7,111 nucleotides of DNA from Clostridia bacterium (lineage in GTDB: Bacteria > Bacillota > Clostridia > Oscillospirales > Acutalibacteraceae), in assembly GCA_900770165.1 (NCBI GenBank), contig CAAGJJ010000166.1:1-7111 (forward strand), given 5' to 3'. Under the pieces are notes generated by a model. That model had not been told where the DNA came from, made no database searches, and saw nothing but the letters and a program-made list of their open reading frames with translations. The first letter of the stretch is position 1. Every line of letters begins with the position of its first letter. Positions 1 to 6,121 of this stretch are shown here, piece after piece. The position numbers were made by a program, and so were the translations under genes.

Positions 1-117
1 ATCATCTAACTCTTTGGTCTTATGCACATGGTGCGGGTTTACCATTACAAACTTTATGTCCTTTTCACCCATGAACTGCCCAAGATCAAACCAGTAGTGA
101 CCGGTTGGGTTCTGTTT
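1..117 (-). mobile_element. IS110-family transposase fragment (truncated at 5' end, continues beyond window)
   Basis: The minus strand from 117 to 1 reads through without a stop. It contains PTGHYWFDLG near the start and VNPHHVHKTKELDD at the window edge. These match the block of IS110-type (DEDD) transposases that normally reads EPTGHYW, followed by VNPxxV and a K-E-x-D/D run. The frame is closed upstream by a TAG at 118-120, and the residue before PTGHYW is Asn where the family carries the catalytic Glu. The N-terminal RuvC-like part is therefore missing and what remains cannot be a functional transposase. The rest of the copy lies left of base 1. No IS end or target duplication can be identified. 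Family assignment rests on motif recall only. Confidence 0.75.
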
Positions 118-151
118 CTATCTTTTTTCCAGTATTCACTTTTCTCCTCTC

Positions 152-979
152 TTAAGCAAAATCCACAGAAATTCCACCGACAAGAGTTGCATGATCACTT
201 AGTTCACTTAAAATAGTAGAATCATCAATCATTGTAAATTGTGCACTCACTCCTGTGTTACAAAGCATTCCTGTCGAATAAAATATATAATCCAATCTGC
301 TCTTTGTTCTTGTGGCAAAGTCTCTCCAAGTAGCAGTCTTCTTATCATAGTCTTTAACAGCATCAATCATTGGTCTGTCATAAGCATATGCCAACGTTTC
401 AATAAACCTATCATCTGGCAATGCATTAAAATCGCCTAAAACAATCAGTTTTAAATCCGTTTCTGAACGATAAGCATTTGCAAGATTATTAATATTCTCA
501 ACAAATAATGCTCTTAGTGCTTCTCTGTCCGCTCTGTACCATTGTGCTGCATTATCTAAGCAGTTATGAGGTAAATTCGTATTTAAAATTCTGAAACATA
601 AGCCTTCTATATGAGTATTAATATGAACAAAATTATATCTAAGACTATTTTCTAGCCCTTCTAATGTTCTAACATTGTATGACTCGCATAAATTCTTGTT
701 AATCAAAAGCACAGATGCAACCGAGCGTGGCTGATTTTTATATGCCTTTGGCAATACAATATGATAATCTGGGAATTGTTCTTCCAGTATCGTCAAATAC
801 TTACCGCCTGAAAGCTGGACTTCTTGCAGTGCAATTACAAGCGGATTATTCATTTTATTTCTAATATACTCACAAATTCGTTTTAATCTGTCTCCTCATT
901 TTTCATTAGATACGCGCCAGTTCCAACCGGCTACATTCAAACTAATTAATTCCATATCCTTATAATTGAAATTTTGCAT
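152..979 (-). pseudogene. Endonuclease/exonuclease/phosphatase-fold protein, interrupted by in-frame TGA
   Basis: The 233-residue frame starting at the ATG at 853 carries most of the metal-dependent phosphoesterase fold: QE (residues 10-11, metal-binding Glu), GDFN (140-143), RLDYIF (186-191) and SDH (219-221). It lacks the first strand, which supplies an Asn. That strand is encoded in the same frame upstream. From an ATG at 979, preceded by AAGGTGAG at good spacing, the frame reads MQNFNYKDMELISLNVAGWN and a few residues more, then meets TGA at 896-898 after 27 codons. Fourteen codons later comes the ATG at 853, which has no clear ribosome binding site. The intact ancestor would have about 275 codons, and the TGA most likely replaces a TGG (Trp), judging from the W/R pattern at that place in the family. 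The substrate (nucleic acid or phosphorylated small molecule) cannot be told. As it stands it is a probable pseudogene, unless the TGA is a sequencing error or is read through. Confidence 0.85.
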
Positions 980-1050
980 ACTACTCACCTTTTCCTTTCA
1001 ACACTGTTTAGTTATTTTATGTTTCAATAATAAATCATTTTTTTAACTTT

Positions 1051-1082
1051 AAATGGACAAACCAATGTTTAAAATGGACAAA
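1051..1082. repeat. Two 11-bp direct repeats 21 bp apart
   Basis: AAATGGACAAA occurs at 1051-1061 and again at 1072-1082, a 21-bp period or two helical turns. The minus-strand form is TTTGTCCATTT. The pair lies upstream of the interrupted phosphoesterase gene and beside the terminator of the next operon. It could be a tandem operator. Alternatively it is a leftover transposon end, since IS21-family ends carry multiple short repeats of TGTCC type. Neither istA nor istB is present. Confidence 0.6.
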
Positions 1083-1112
1083 AGAAAAAAGGTACCTCCT
1101 CCAAGGCACCTT
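1083..1112 (-). terminator. Rho-independent terminator of the 1118-2131 gene
   Basis: On the minus strand AAGGTGCC (1112-1105) pairs with GGTACCTT (1096-1089) in an 8-bp stem with one G-U wobble and an 8-base loop. T residues run into and past the stem (1090-1085). It begins five bases after the stop codon of the 337-residue protein gene, so it closes that operon. Confidence 0.85.
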
Positions 1113-1117
1113 CGTAT

Positions 1118-2131
1118 TTATACACTGTCAATATACATATATTGCTTAACTATTTTTACATACGCTTTTCTAAATTCCATAAAAAACACTTGCTTTTCTT
1201 TTTCAAAATCATCTTCAAAGCCATCTCTAATTCTTTGACTTCTAAAATAACTAGCTCTCTTTTTAATATTCTCCCTTACTTTGAATTCATCTTCTCCTAT
1301 TTTAAAGTTAAACTGTACTTTACCATATCGACCCGCATTAATGCTTTCATATAATTGATAATCTTTTTCAGCTATATCATATACACAATCGAAATATGCC
1401 AAAGTAGGATTTGCATCTAACCATATCTTTGACGTAATTCCAGGAAAATCACCTCCCGGGTAACTATCATTTTCCTCTCCATCACCGATTATTTTTCGCA
1501 AAGGTTCAAGGATTTCTTGCCATAATTTATAAATCTCCACTTTCTCATCCCTAAATAATAATTCAATATTATTTTCTATCATCTTCATCTGATTCCAATA
1601 ACACTGATACCCTAACGCCTTCGTGGTATGAGGAATATAATAAAACAAATCCGACTTAACCATAATATCAATTAATGATAATACTAAAGAATGAATATAC
1701 GCATTTTTCTTACTTAAACTCTCTTCGGGATTATTTAAAAATTCAGTACCAAAAAAACATCCTAAATCTTCAATCATATGAATACATTTTTTTTCATCAA
1801 CAGTTGATATAGTTTTTTTTAATACTTTCGCTTTTATAACATCATCGAAGCACCTTTCAAATTCTCTCCCAGAAGCACATCCCGGTGCTTTTCTCTCTTT
1901 ATCTTCTTCACGAAATTTTGCGATTAAATCATTTAGAAATTTATTCATTCGCTCTCTATGAGTTGTAATTTTTTGATAATCATCTCTATTCATATACTTT
2001 GTCATATATGAAATGTACTTATCAAGTAACACCTCATAATCAATCCCATCTATCGACAATTTTATTGTTGATACCGTATATTTACCATATCTATCTTCTA
2101 CAGAATTTGTCTTACGATTTCTCTTCGCCAT
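1118..2131 (-). CDS. Hypothetical protein, 337 residues, second gene of an operon
   Basis: I do not recognise this family. The protein is soluble, rich in charged residues and mostly helical in appearance, with no signal peptide or membrane segment. It opens with a basic stretch (MAKRNRKTN), then a short strand-like segment around residues 20-35. A long charged helical region follows (residues 50-80), and there is a Gly/Asp-rich turn around 216-231. The C-terminal third (270-320) is again highly charged (EDEFKVRENIKKRASYFRSQ). Cysteines at 85, 94, 116, 125, 177 and 249 form no obvious metal cluster. The ATG follows the upstream gene's TAA after one base, and a GGGAGGGA ribosome binding site lies within the end of that gene, so the two are co-transcribed and probably translationally coupled. 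A terminator follows directly. Pairing with a DNA-binding protein under a palindromic promoter suggests an autoregulated module, perhaps on a mobile or defence element. The function is unknown. Confidence 0.85.
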   Translation of the reverse strand: MAKRNRKTNSVEDRYGKYTVSTIKLSIDGIDYEVLLDKYISYMTKYMNRDDYQKITTHRERMNKFLNDLIAKFREEDKERKAPGCASGREFERCFDDVIKAKVLKKTISTVDEKKCIHMIEDLGCFFGTEFLNNPEESLSKKNAYIHSLVLSLIDIMVKSDLFYYIPHTTKALGYQCYWNQMKMIENNIELLFRDEKVEIYKLWQEILEPLRKIIGDGEENDSYPGGDFPGITSKIWLDANPTLAYFDCVYDIAEKDYQLYESINAGRYGKVQFNFKIGEDEFKVRENIKKRASYFRSQRIRDGFEDDFEKEKQVFFMEFRKAYVKIVKQYMYIDSV

Positions 2132-2132
2132 T

Positions 2133-2501
2133 TTATTCCCTCCCTGCCTTTTTATATACAGTTGCTCGATGCGATTTAGTATCTGGATTCACCTTCTCTA
2201 TTACTCCTGTATCTACTAATTTCCTAATTTGAGCCGCTGCTGTTCTTTTTTCTGACATCGTCATATATTCCCAATTATCAAAAGGATCACTACACATAAA
2301 TTCATTAACATTTTCTTGTGCTATGAAGTTCTGTATTCTTTCCTGAATATTTTGCAGATTCGTCACCTGCTTTCTTGGAGAATTAACATATATAGTTGTT
2401 GCATATTCTACCAGTTTGGGAATACTCATCCCTAATTCTTTTGCTTTGTTCTGTATTTTTTCATATTCAGTATCACTAAATCCACAAAATACTCTATTCA
2501 T
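2133..2501 (-). CDS. Small putative DNA-binding protein (ribbon-helix-helix-like N-terminus, winged-helix-like C-terminus)
   Basis: The product has 122 residues. Residues 2-38 (RVFCGFSDTEYEKIQNKAK, then ELGMSIPKLVEYATTIYV) have the strand-helix-turn-helix pattern of ribbon-helix-helix proteins: a short strand, a charged helix, a Gly turn, then a helix with SIPKLVEYA. Residues 82-118 (SEKRTAAAQIRKLVDTGVIE followed by a basic TKSHRATVYKK) look like the recognition helix and wing of a winged-helix module. The ATG at 2501 is preferred because GGAGG lies nine bases upstream. A longer reading from a TTG at 2543 would begin at the predicted transcription start and lacks a ribosome binding site. The gene is first in an operon with the 337-residue protein, one base apart. 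The inverted repeat around its promoter makes it the natural candidate for its own repressor. The fold call is by pattern only. Confidence 0.8.
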   Translation of the reverse strand: MNRVFCGFSDTEYEKIQNKAKELGMSIPKLVEYATTIYVNSPRKQVTNLQNIQERIQNFIAQENVNEFMCSDPFDNWEYMTMSEKRTAAAQIRKLVDTGVIEKVNPDTKSHRATVYKKAGRE

Positions 2502-2522
2502 TTTACAATACCTCCACACGCC

Positions 2523-2546
2523 AAAAAGGATTGACCGCACCAATCC
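2523..2546 (-). promoter_or_regulatory. Possible leader hairpin with T-run just after the transcription start
   Basis: In the predicted leader, GGATTG (2546-2541) can pair with CAATCC (2533-2528) across a 7-base loop, followed at once by TTTTT (2527-2523). This has the shape of a small intrinsic terminator or attenuator, though a six-pair stem is weak. It may simply be a by-product of operator half-site symmetry. Confidence 0.3.
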
Positions 2547-2551
2547 CTTTC

Positions 2552-2580
2552 ATTATATCAAAAGGGCTTCGTACGGTCAA
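2552..2580 (-). promoter_or_regulatory. Sigma-A type promoter of the 2501-1118 operon
   Basis: On the minus strand TTGACC (2580-2575) and TATAAT (2557-2552) are separated by exactly 17 bases. The first matches the -35 consensus at five of six positions and the second matches the -10 fully. Transcription would start near 2545, leaving a leader of about 44 bases that ends with GGAGG and the ATG at 2501. The -35 box lies inside one arm of the inverted repeat. Confidence 0.8.
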
Positions 2581-2661
2581 TCCTTTTTAAATTAACTCAT
2601 ATTGTATGTTTTGTTCCACTTTTAAATTCCACCGTAAATCTTCCATTCTCATGAAAGCACC

Positions 2662-3810
2662 CTAAAAGAAATCCTCTTTCTCGTTTGGGACATAATCAAA
2701 TGCACATATTATTCTGCTTCTTTGAACTACATCGCCTCTAGCGGTGCAATTTCCTTTAGCGCATCCTTCTATTGGTTTAAAATTTTGACAAGAGCTACAT
2801 CTTCTACGCTCTTTTTTCATTCCATGTCCATCACATCTAATCATTTCATAGGCTACAATATATTTTTGTAACTCGCCTTCCGGTATTGTCCTCTTCAGTA
2901 TGTCTCCTCTTTCATTTTTCAATTCGAAGTGAATTTCCTTGCCATTTATATCTGATTTTAAACCAATGTTATTATTTAGCAGTCCTTCCTCATTGAGCGC
3001 ATCTATTTCTTCACAGTCAAGATTTTCAACAAAATCTAATATATTTCTCATAATCGAAATAGATAATCCATAACCACCATAATTATATTCATAAAATATA
3101 TTTCCATAATATTCACCCACTTTTACAGTTATTGCTATCACATAATCTCTTGACTTATAATCATCTGACAAATCATGATACATTTTATTTTTCTCCTCAT
3201 GCTGATACTTATATTGATGTTCTTCTCGATATTGTTCATTAAGAATTTTATCATGAGCGGCATCTTCTTCGAATTTTAAATGCATTGCATCTATTCCATT
3301 TTGCTTAAACTTTTTTATGGTTTCACTTCCGTAAAATTCATAAAATTCCTCTTTACATTGTTTTAATGCCTCAAGCTGCGTAGATAGAAACCGGTCAAAA
3401 AAACTTTCCGGAATATGTAATCTACTTGAAAACTGCTTTTTTCTCTTGTCTACTGTCTCTCTTGTCCTGGCATATCCAAGCACTCCTATTGATACACCTA
3501 ACACCCCTGCCAATTCCCAAGGTGTTACTTCATAAACTTTCTCTATTGCGTCATAAATATTGATTTCAATTCCTATTCCTTGATCATCTTTTCTTAAAAG
3601 TTCCAAAAACTTATCATAACCAATATGGCATCTTCTATAAGGTTCTTTAATATACCATGGAGCATTGTCTATAATTTCTGAAAAATATTCCAAAGAGGCT
3701 CCCCAGTCTCCACACTCTGTATCATCTTGATGACTTTTTTTACTATTCTCAGCGCAACAGCTCTCATTAGAGCCAAATTCACACGTTTTACATGTCATAT
3801 TTAATTTCAT
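2662..3810 (-). CDS. Hypothetical protein with a cysteine cluster at each end and a central HTH-like segment, 382 residues
   Basis: The family is not recognised. The N-terminus carries C7-x2-C10, C18-C19 and C33 followed by GDWGA. The C-terminus carries C338-x2-C341, C350, C355 and C369 followed by FDYVP. Both clusters share a CxxC, spaced cysteines and a last Cys followed by an aromatic residue, as in small zinc- or iron-binding knuckles, and they may be a duplicated module. Between them, residues 95-125 (TPWELAGVLGVSIGVLGYAR followed by basic residues) could form a helix-turn-helix. Residues 150-215 are a long charged stretch, and residues around 222-250 (DYVIAITVKVGEYYGNIFYE) look like beta strands. 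The ATG at 3810 has AAAGGGA about nine bases upstream. The gene has its own promoter and stands between the Argonaute terminator and the downstream operon promoter. Metal binding and nucleic-acid binding are inferences. Whether it works with the Argonaute is unknown. Confidence 0.8.
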   Translation of the reverse strand: MKLNMTCKTCEFGSNESCCAENSKKSHQDDTECGDWGASLEYFSEIIDNAPWYIKEPYRRCHIGYDKFLELLRKDDQGIGIEINIYDAIEKVYEVTPWELAGVLGVSIGVLGYARTRETVDKRKKQFSSRLHIPESFFDRFLSTQLEALKQCKEEFYEFYGSETIKKFKQNGIDAMHLKFEEDAAHDKILNEQYREEHQYKYQHEEKNKMYHDLSDDYKSRDYVIAITVKVGEYYGNIFYEYNYGGYGLSISIMRNILDFVENLDCEEIDALNEEGLLNNNIGLKSDINGKEIHFELKNERGDILKRTIPEGELQKYIVAYEMIRCDGHGMKKERRRCSSCQNFKPIEGCAKGNCTARGDVVQRSRIICAFDYVPNEKEDFF

Positions 3811-3897
3811 TTTTATACATTCCCTTTCGTCTTTTGAAACTTAGAACATCATGCTAAACATTTCTCTTACATTACAAAAAATATCTAAGCACATTTT

Positions 3898-3927
3898 ATC
3901 ATAGCGTATCTTTCATGAAAATGTCAT
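3898..3927 (-). promoter_or_regulatory. Likely promoter of the cysteine-rich protein gene
   Basis: On the minus strand ATGACA (3927-3922) and TATGAT (3903-3898) are 18 bases apart, each one mismatch from the sigma-A consensus. Transcription would begin near 3891, giving a leader of about 80 bases before the ATG at 3810. The box lies just beyond the Argonaute terminator. Confidence 0.5.
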
Positions 3928-3943
3928 TTTGATAAAAACGGGC

Positions 3944-3986
3944 AGAATAAAACCTCCAAATCTTGTAGACTTGGAGGCTTTATTCT
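3944..3986 (-). terminator. Strong terminator of the Argonaute gene, possibly bidirectional
   Basis: AGAATAAAACCTCCAA (3944-3959) and TTGGAGGCTTTATTCT (3971-3986) form a 16-bp stem with an 11-base loop. On the minus strand the only non-Watson-Crick pair is a G-U wobble. Its T-rich 3' arm suits termination of minus-strand transcripts leaving the Argonaute stop at 4013, 27 bases away. Transcription of the next gene is thereby insulated from the Argonaute. Confidence 0.85.
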
Positions 3987-4012
3987 ACTCATTCCTTTTA
4001 GGAAATTCATAA

Positions 4013-5542
4013 TCACATAAAATTTCTATATTCATAAATCATTCCTTCATATTGTGGCAATAACCATCCTACCTTTGCTATTGCATTAGAGGACTGAATT
4101 GTACATGGTAATTTTGAATATAATCCAAAACTATTCCAATTCATTTTTGATAATCCTAGTATTTCAGATGCTATTTGAGCCAAATCGTCATTTCCATAAT
4201 GCTTTACAATTTTCAATGGTGCTGGCACATTAGTTCCACCCTGAAAATATCGACGATTTGAAATAACCGACGGTGCTATTCCATGCGTAAAAAGATATGC
4301 TGTATTATCATTAATTGCAAAACAACACCCTCTCTTAACCGGAAATAGATCTGCTTGTAAATACTTGTTATACTCGAAACGTTTAAAATTTTCGTCATAA
4401 GTAATCTCAATTAGATCATTATCTTTTATTCCAGCACTACCAAGACATTTAGTCAAACCTGCGATTTCCGCTTCCTTAAAGTGAGTTCTTTTATGTATAA
4501 CAACTCTCTTTGGCAAACTTGAAAAGGATGAAAAAAATAGTTCTTTTATGTTCAATCCAAGTTGATATGCTTCATTCTCAGATAAATATGGATTTTTTTG
4601 TGCATCAAAGGTAACATCCTTTATCTTGCTTAACTTATACCTTAAACCTTGTCCATCCGACGCATATATATGACTACATCCAATTAATGTTTGTTCCCCA
4701 TTCTTAAAATGGTTAACGCTGTAACCTATCCCTGCAAATGCGGTATCTGCCCGCAGATTTGAAAGAACCCATGGTGTTCGCCCTGCTTTAACATAAATAG
4801 CCAATGATATTGCCCAAGCAATTTGACAATCCAATTCACTGTCTAAAGTCTTTTCTCTAATAAACTGAGTTGATATATGTTTTTGAACTGCAAAAGCCTT
4901 AACATAATCATGCAAATCAAATCTAGTAACTTCATCTTCATAGCTTGTAAGTATCTCATATTCCTTTGGAATATAAATCATAATAACATCTAAATGACTA
5001 TTACGTCCTAGTTCTTCAATCCTTTTATTTATTTGTTTTCCAAATGCAATAGCCGCTTTGTATATATCATGTTCTTTAAGTTCCACATCATCCAACGCTA
5101 ACCACTCGCTTCTTGCCGGAATATCAAGCCCTACACCGAAAACACTGTGGAATCCTGGATAATTAATTACATAATCCGTATTATATCTTGTCGTATGTGG
5201 CTTATGTAATCCATCTAAAAAGCTTTCAAATTTTCCCTGCCCACTGGCTGGACATATTATTCCTAATTTGATTGTTGGTGCATATACCTTATTATTCATT
5301 TCATAATCATAAGGCATATTATTCACCAGACCTCTCATTGGATGAAAATCCTTTTGCATTGTTCCATATCTCGGATTGTAAAACTTTAATTCTGCATCCA
5401 ATAAATCTCTTGCACATATCTGTATTCGTTTTTCACTTGTAGCATCCGACAAATTTGCATTATATTTGGAATGCATACCAACCAACATACTTTTATTTAC
5501 AATTTTAAATTCAAAACCAGAGTCTGAATCAAAAGGATACAT
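4013..5542 (-). CDS. ago: Prokaryotic Argonaute, MID-PIWI part, predicted catalytically inactive
   Basis: The frame encodes 509 residues. Residues 50-90 hold the conserved entry of this pAgo group (AELKF, then FHPMRGLVNNMPYD). Residues 91-235 are the MID domain, ending in HDYVKAFAVQKHISTQFIRE (211-230), whose H211, K215 and T225-Q226 resemble the 5'-guide-binding motif. IAWAISLAIYVKAGRTPWVL (241-260) links to PIWI. PIWI runs to the end, with DTAFAGIGYS, VVIHKRTHF and SKMNWNSFGLYSKLPCTIQ. The four catalytic positions appear lost: Gly273 where active enzymes have Asp (GID), K351 in place of the Asp of RDG, and Asn486 at the last position. It should bind guide and target without slicing. Comparable proteins act through an associated effector, none of which is visible here. 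The ATG at 5542 has no ribosome binding site, and Argonaute-like sequence continues upstream in the same frame, so the gene is probably the 3' part of a longer one. A TGA stop and a strong terminator end it. Confidence 0.88.
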   Translation of the reverse strand: MYPFDSDSGFEFKIVNKSMLVGMHSKYNANLSDATSEKRIQICARDLLDAELKFYNPRYGTMQKDFHPMRGLVNNMPYDYEMNNKVYAPTIKLGIICPASGQGKFESFLDGLHKPHTTRYNTDYVINYPGFHSVFGVGLDIPARSEWLALDDVELKEHDIYKAAIAFGKQINKRIEELGRNSHLDVIMIYIPKEYEILTSYEDEVTRFDLHDYVKAFAVQKHISTQFIREKTLDSELDCQIAWAISLAIYVKAGRTPWVLSNLRADTAFAGIGYSVNHFKNGEQTLIGCSHIYASDGQGLRYKLSKIKDVTFDAQKNPYLSENEAYQLGLNIKELFFSSFSSLPKRVVIHKRTHFKEAEIAGLTKCLGSAGIKDNDLIEITYDENFKRFEYNKYLQADLFPVKRGCCFAINDNTAYLFTHGIAPSVISNRRYFQGGTNVPAPLKIVKHYGNDDLAQIASEILGLSKMNWNSFGLYSKLPCTIQSSNAIAKVGWLLPQYEGMIYEYRNFM

Positions 5543-5859
5543 AGCACATATAGTTGTATTTTGACGAAAAATAATTTTTCTCCATTTTTCTAAATATCCA
5601 TAATAATTCTTATTTGCCTGCCTATGACAAATATTTCCAATGAATTTTTTGAAAATTCTAAATGCTCTTCCTTACTCACATCTTTTTTATTTTCATAAAA
5701 ATATGCTGGTATAAAAGCAAGATAATTGTACTTTCCATCCGAAAAAAGCAAAAATTGTATTCCTCTGTATGCAATAATCTTCTTTCCATCAACCATCTGG
5801 CTGAATTTTTCACTTTTCCTTTTAGCACTTTCGTATCGTAATAATCGAAAAAGACTGAC
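5543..5859 (-). pseudogene. 5' remnant of the Argonaute gene (APAZ/linker-like), frameshifted and truncated
   Basis: Two overlapping minus-strand frames carry sequence resembling the part of APAZ or N-linker regions that precedes MID. The first frame (5859-5590) reads LLRYESAKRKSEKFSQ, then GKKIIAYRGIQFLLFSDGKY and LAFIPAYFYE, like the family pattern of a YRG/WRG strand followed by a strand ending near a conserved Pro. The second frame (5671-5543), contiguous with the MID-PIWI frame, reads RQANKNYYGYLEKWRKIIF, like the R-x-N-N ... F/Y-W segment. The step between them equals one missing base. An A6 run at 5650-5645 lies where the frames overlap, and A-AAA-AAT there also has the shape of a -1 slippery site. 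With the break repaired the protein would reach about 590-615 residues. The first frame is closed upstream by TGA at 5860-5862, and no effector domain is found. The sole ATG (5796) sits inside the conserved part. The similarity is judged by eye. Confidence 0.6.
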
Positions 5860-5930
5860 TCATATCACTTCCCATTTATTAACTATCAGTACTATGAACA
5901 TACAAAAAATCCTATCTCCTTTTAATAAGA

Positions 5931-5975
5931 GGCTACTCAGATTTACAAATCTCGAATACGGCTGCTATACTAGCC
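5931..5975. repeat. Nested inverted repeats
   Basis: GGCTA (5931-5935) and TAGCC (5971-5975) enclose AGATTT (5939-5944) and AAATCT (5947-5952). A second option pairs GGCT (5960-5963) with AGCC (5972-5975). The arms are short and the two GGCT options are mutually exclusive, so a folded RNA is possible but not shown. Confidence 0.45.
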
Positions 5976-6086
5976 ACTTAATTATAACTGTACCCTAACT
6001 TGTGCTCTCCATCCGGTCGGATACGTGCCTGATTCACAGATATGAAATTATCAAAGTTCAGTAAAAGGGGAATATTTTTAGACAAA

Positions 6087-6121
6087 AGCCCCTTCACCTA
6101 ATTTACCGCAGGTAAAGGGCT
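6087..6121 (-). terminator. Hairpin, possible minus-strand terminator
   Basis: AGCCCTTTACC on the minus strand (6121-6111) pairs imperfectly with GGTGAAGGGGCT (6098-6087), followed by TTTT. An alternative hairpin, TTTACC-GCA-GGTAAA (6103-6117 on the plus strand), shares bases with it. No minus-strand gene ends here now, so it could be a relic of a lost gene or a transposon end. Immediately downstream on the plus strand there is no T-run. Confidence 0.4.

Larger units (their letters stand above)
2523..2588. repeat. Long inverted repeat around the operon promoter (candidate operator pair)
   Basis: A perfect 15-bp arm, AAAAAGGATTGACCG (2523-2537), is repeated inverted as CGGTCAATCCTTTTT (2574-2588). 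The symmetry continues inward with A-T/C-G pairs and ends in CCCTTT (2545-2550) against AAAGGG (2561-2566), giving about 25 matched pairs with three single mismatches. Arm centres are about 51 bp apart, close to five helical turns, so both arms face the same side of the helix. One arm covers the -35 box and the other lies just past the predicted start of transcription. Confidence 0.85.

Noticed and set aside
22..439. Plus-strand frames of 64 and 66 residues
   Set aside because: They are antisense to the IS110 fragment and the phosphoesterase gene and have no ribosome binding site or recognisable product.
896..898. TGA decoded as tryptophan or selenocysteine across this genome
   Set aside because: TGA ends the Argonaute frame at the expected C-terminus and Trp is encoded by TGG throughout; the phosphoesterase family needs no selenocysteine at this site.
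2502..2543. Longer N-terminus for the small DNA-binding protein from a TTG at 2543
   Set aside because: It would start at the predicted transcription start, inside the inverted repeat, without a ribosome binding site; the ATG at 2501 has GGAGG nine bases upstream.
2523..2588. The long inverted repeat as a simple terminator of the cysteine-rich gene
   Set aside because: An exact -35/-10 pair lies inside it and the loop is large; a terminator role for readthrough cannot be excluded but explains less of the structure.
5726..5998. Plus-strand 90-residue frame
   Set aside because: It is antisense to the Argonaute-like 5' remnant, has no ribosome binding site and shows no family motif.
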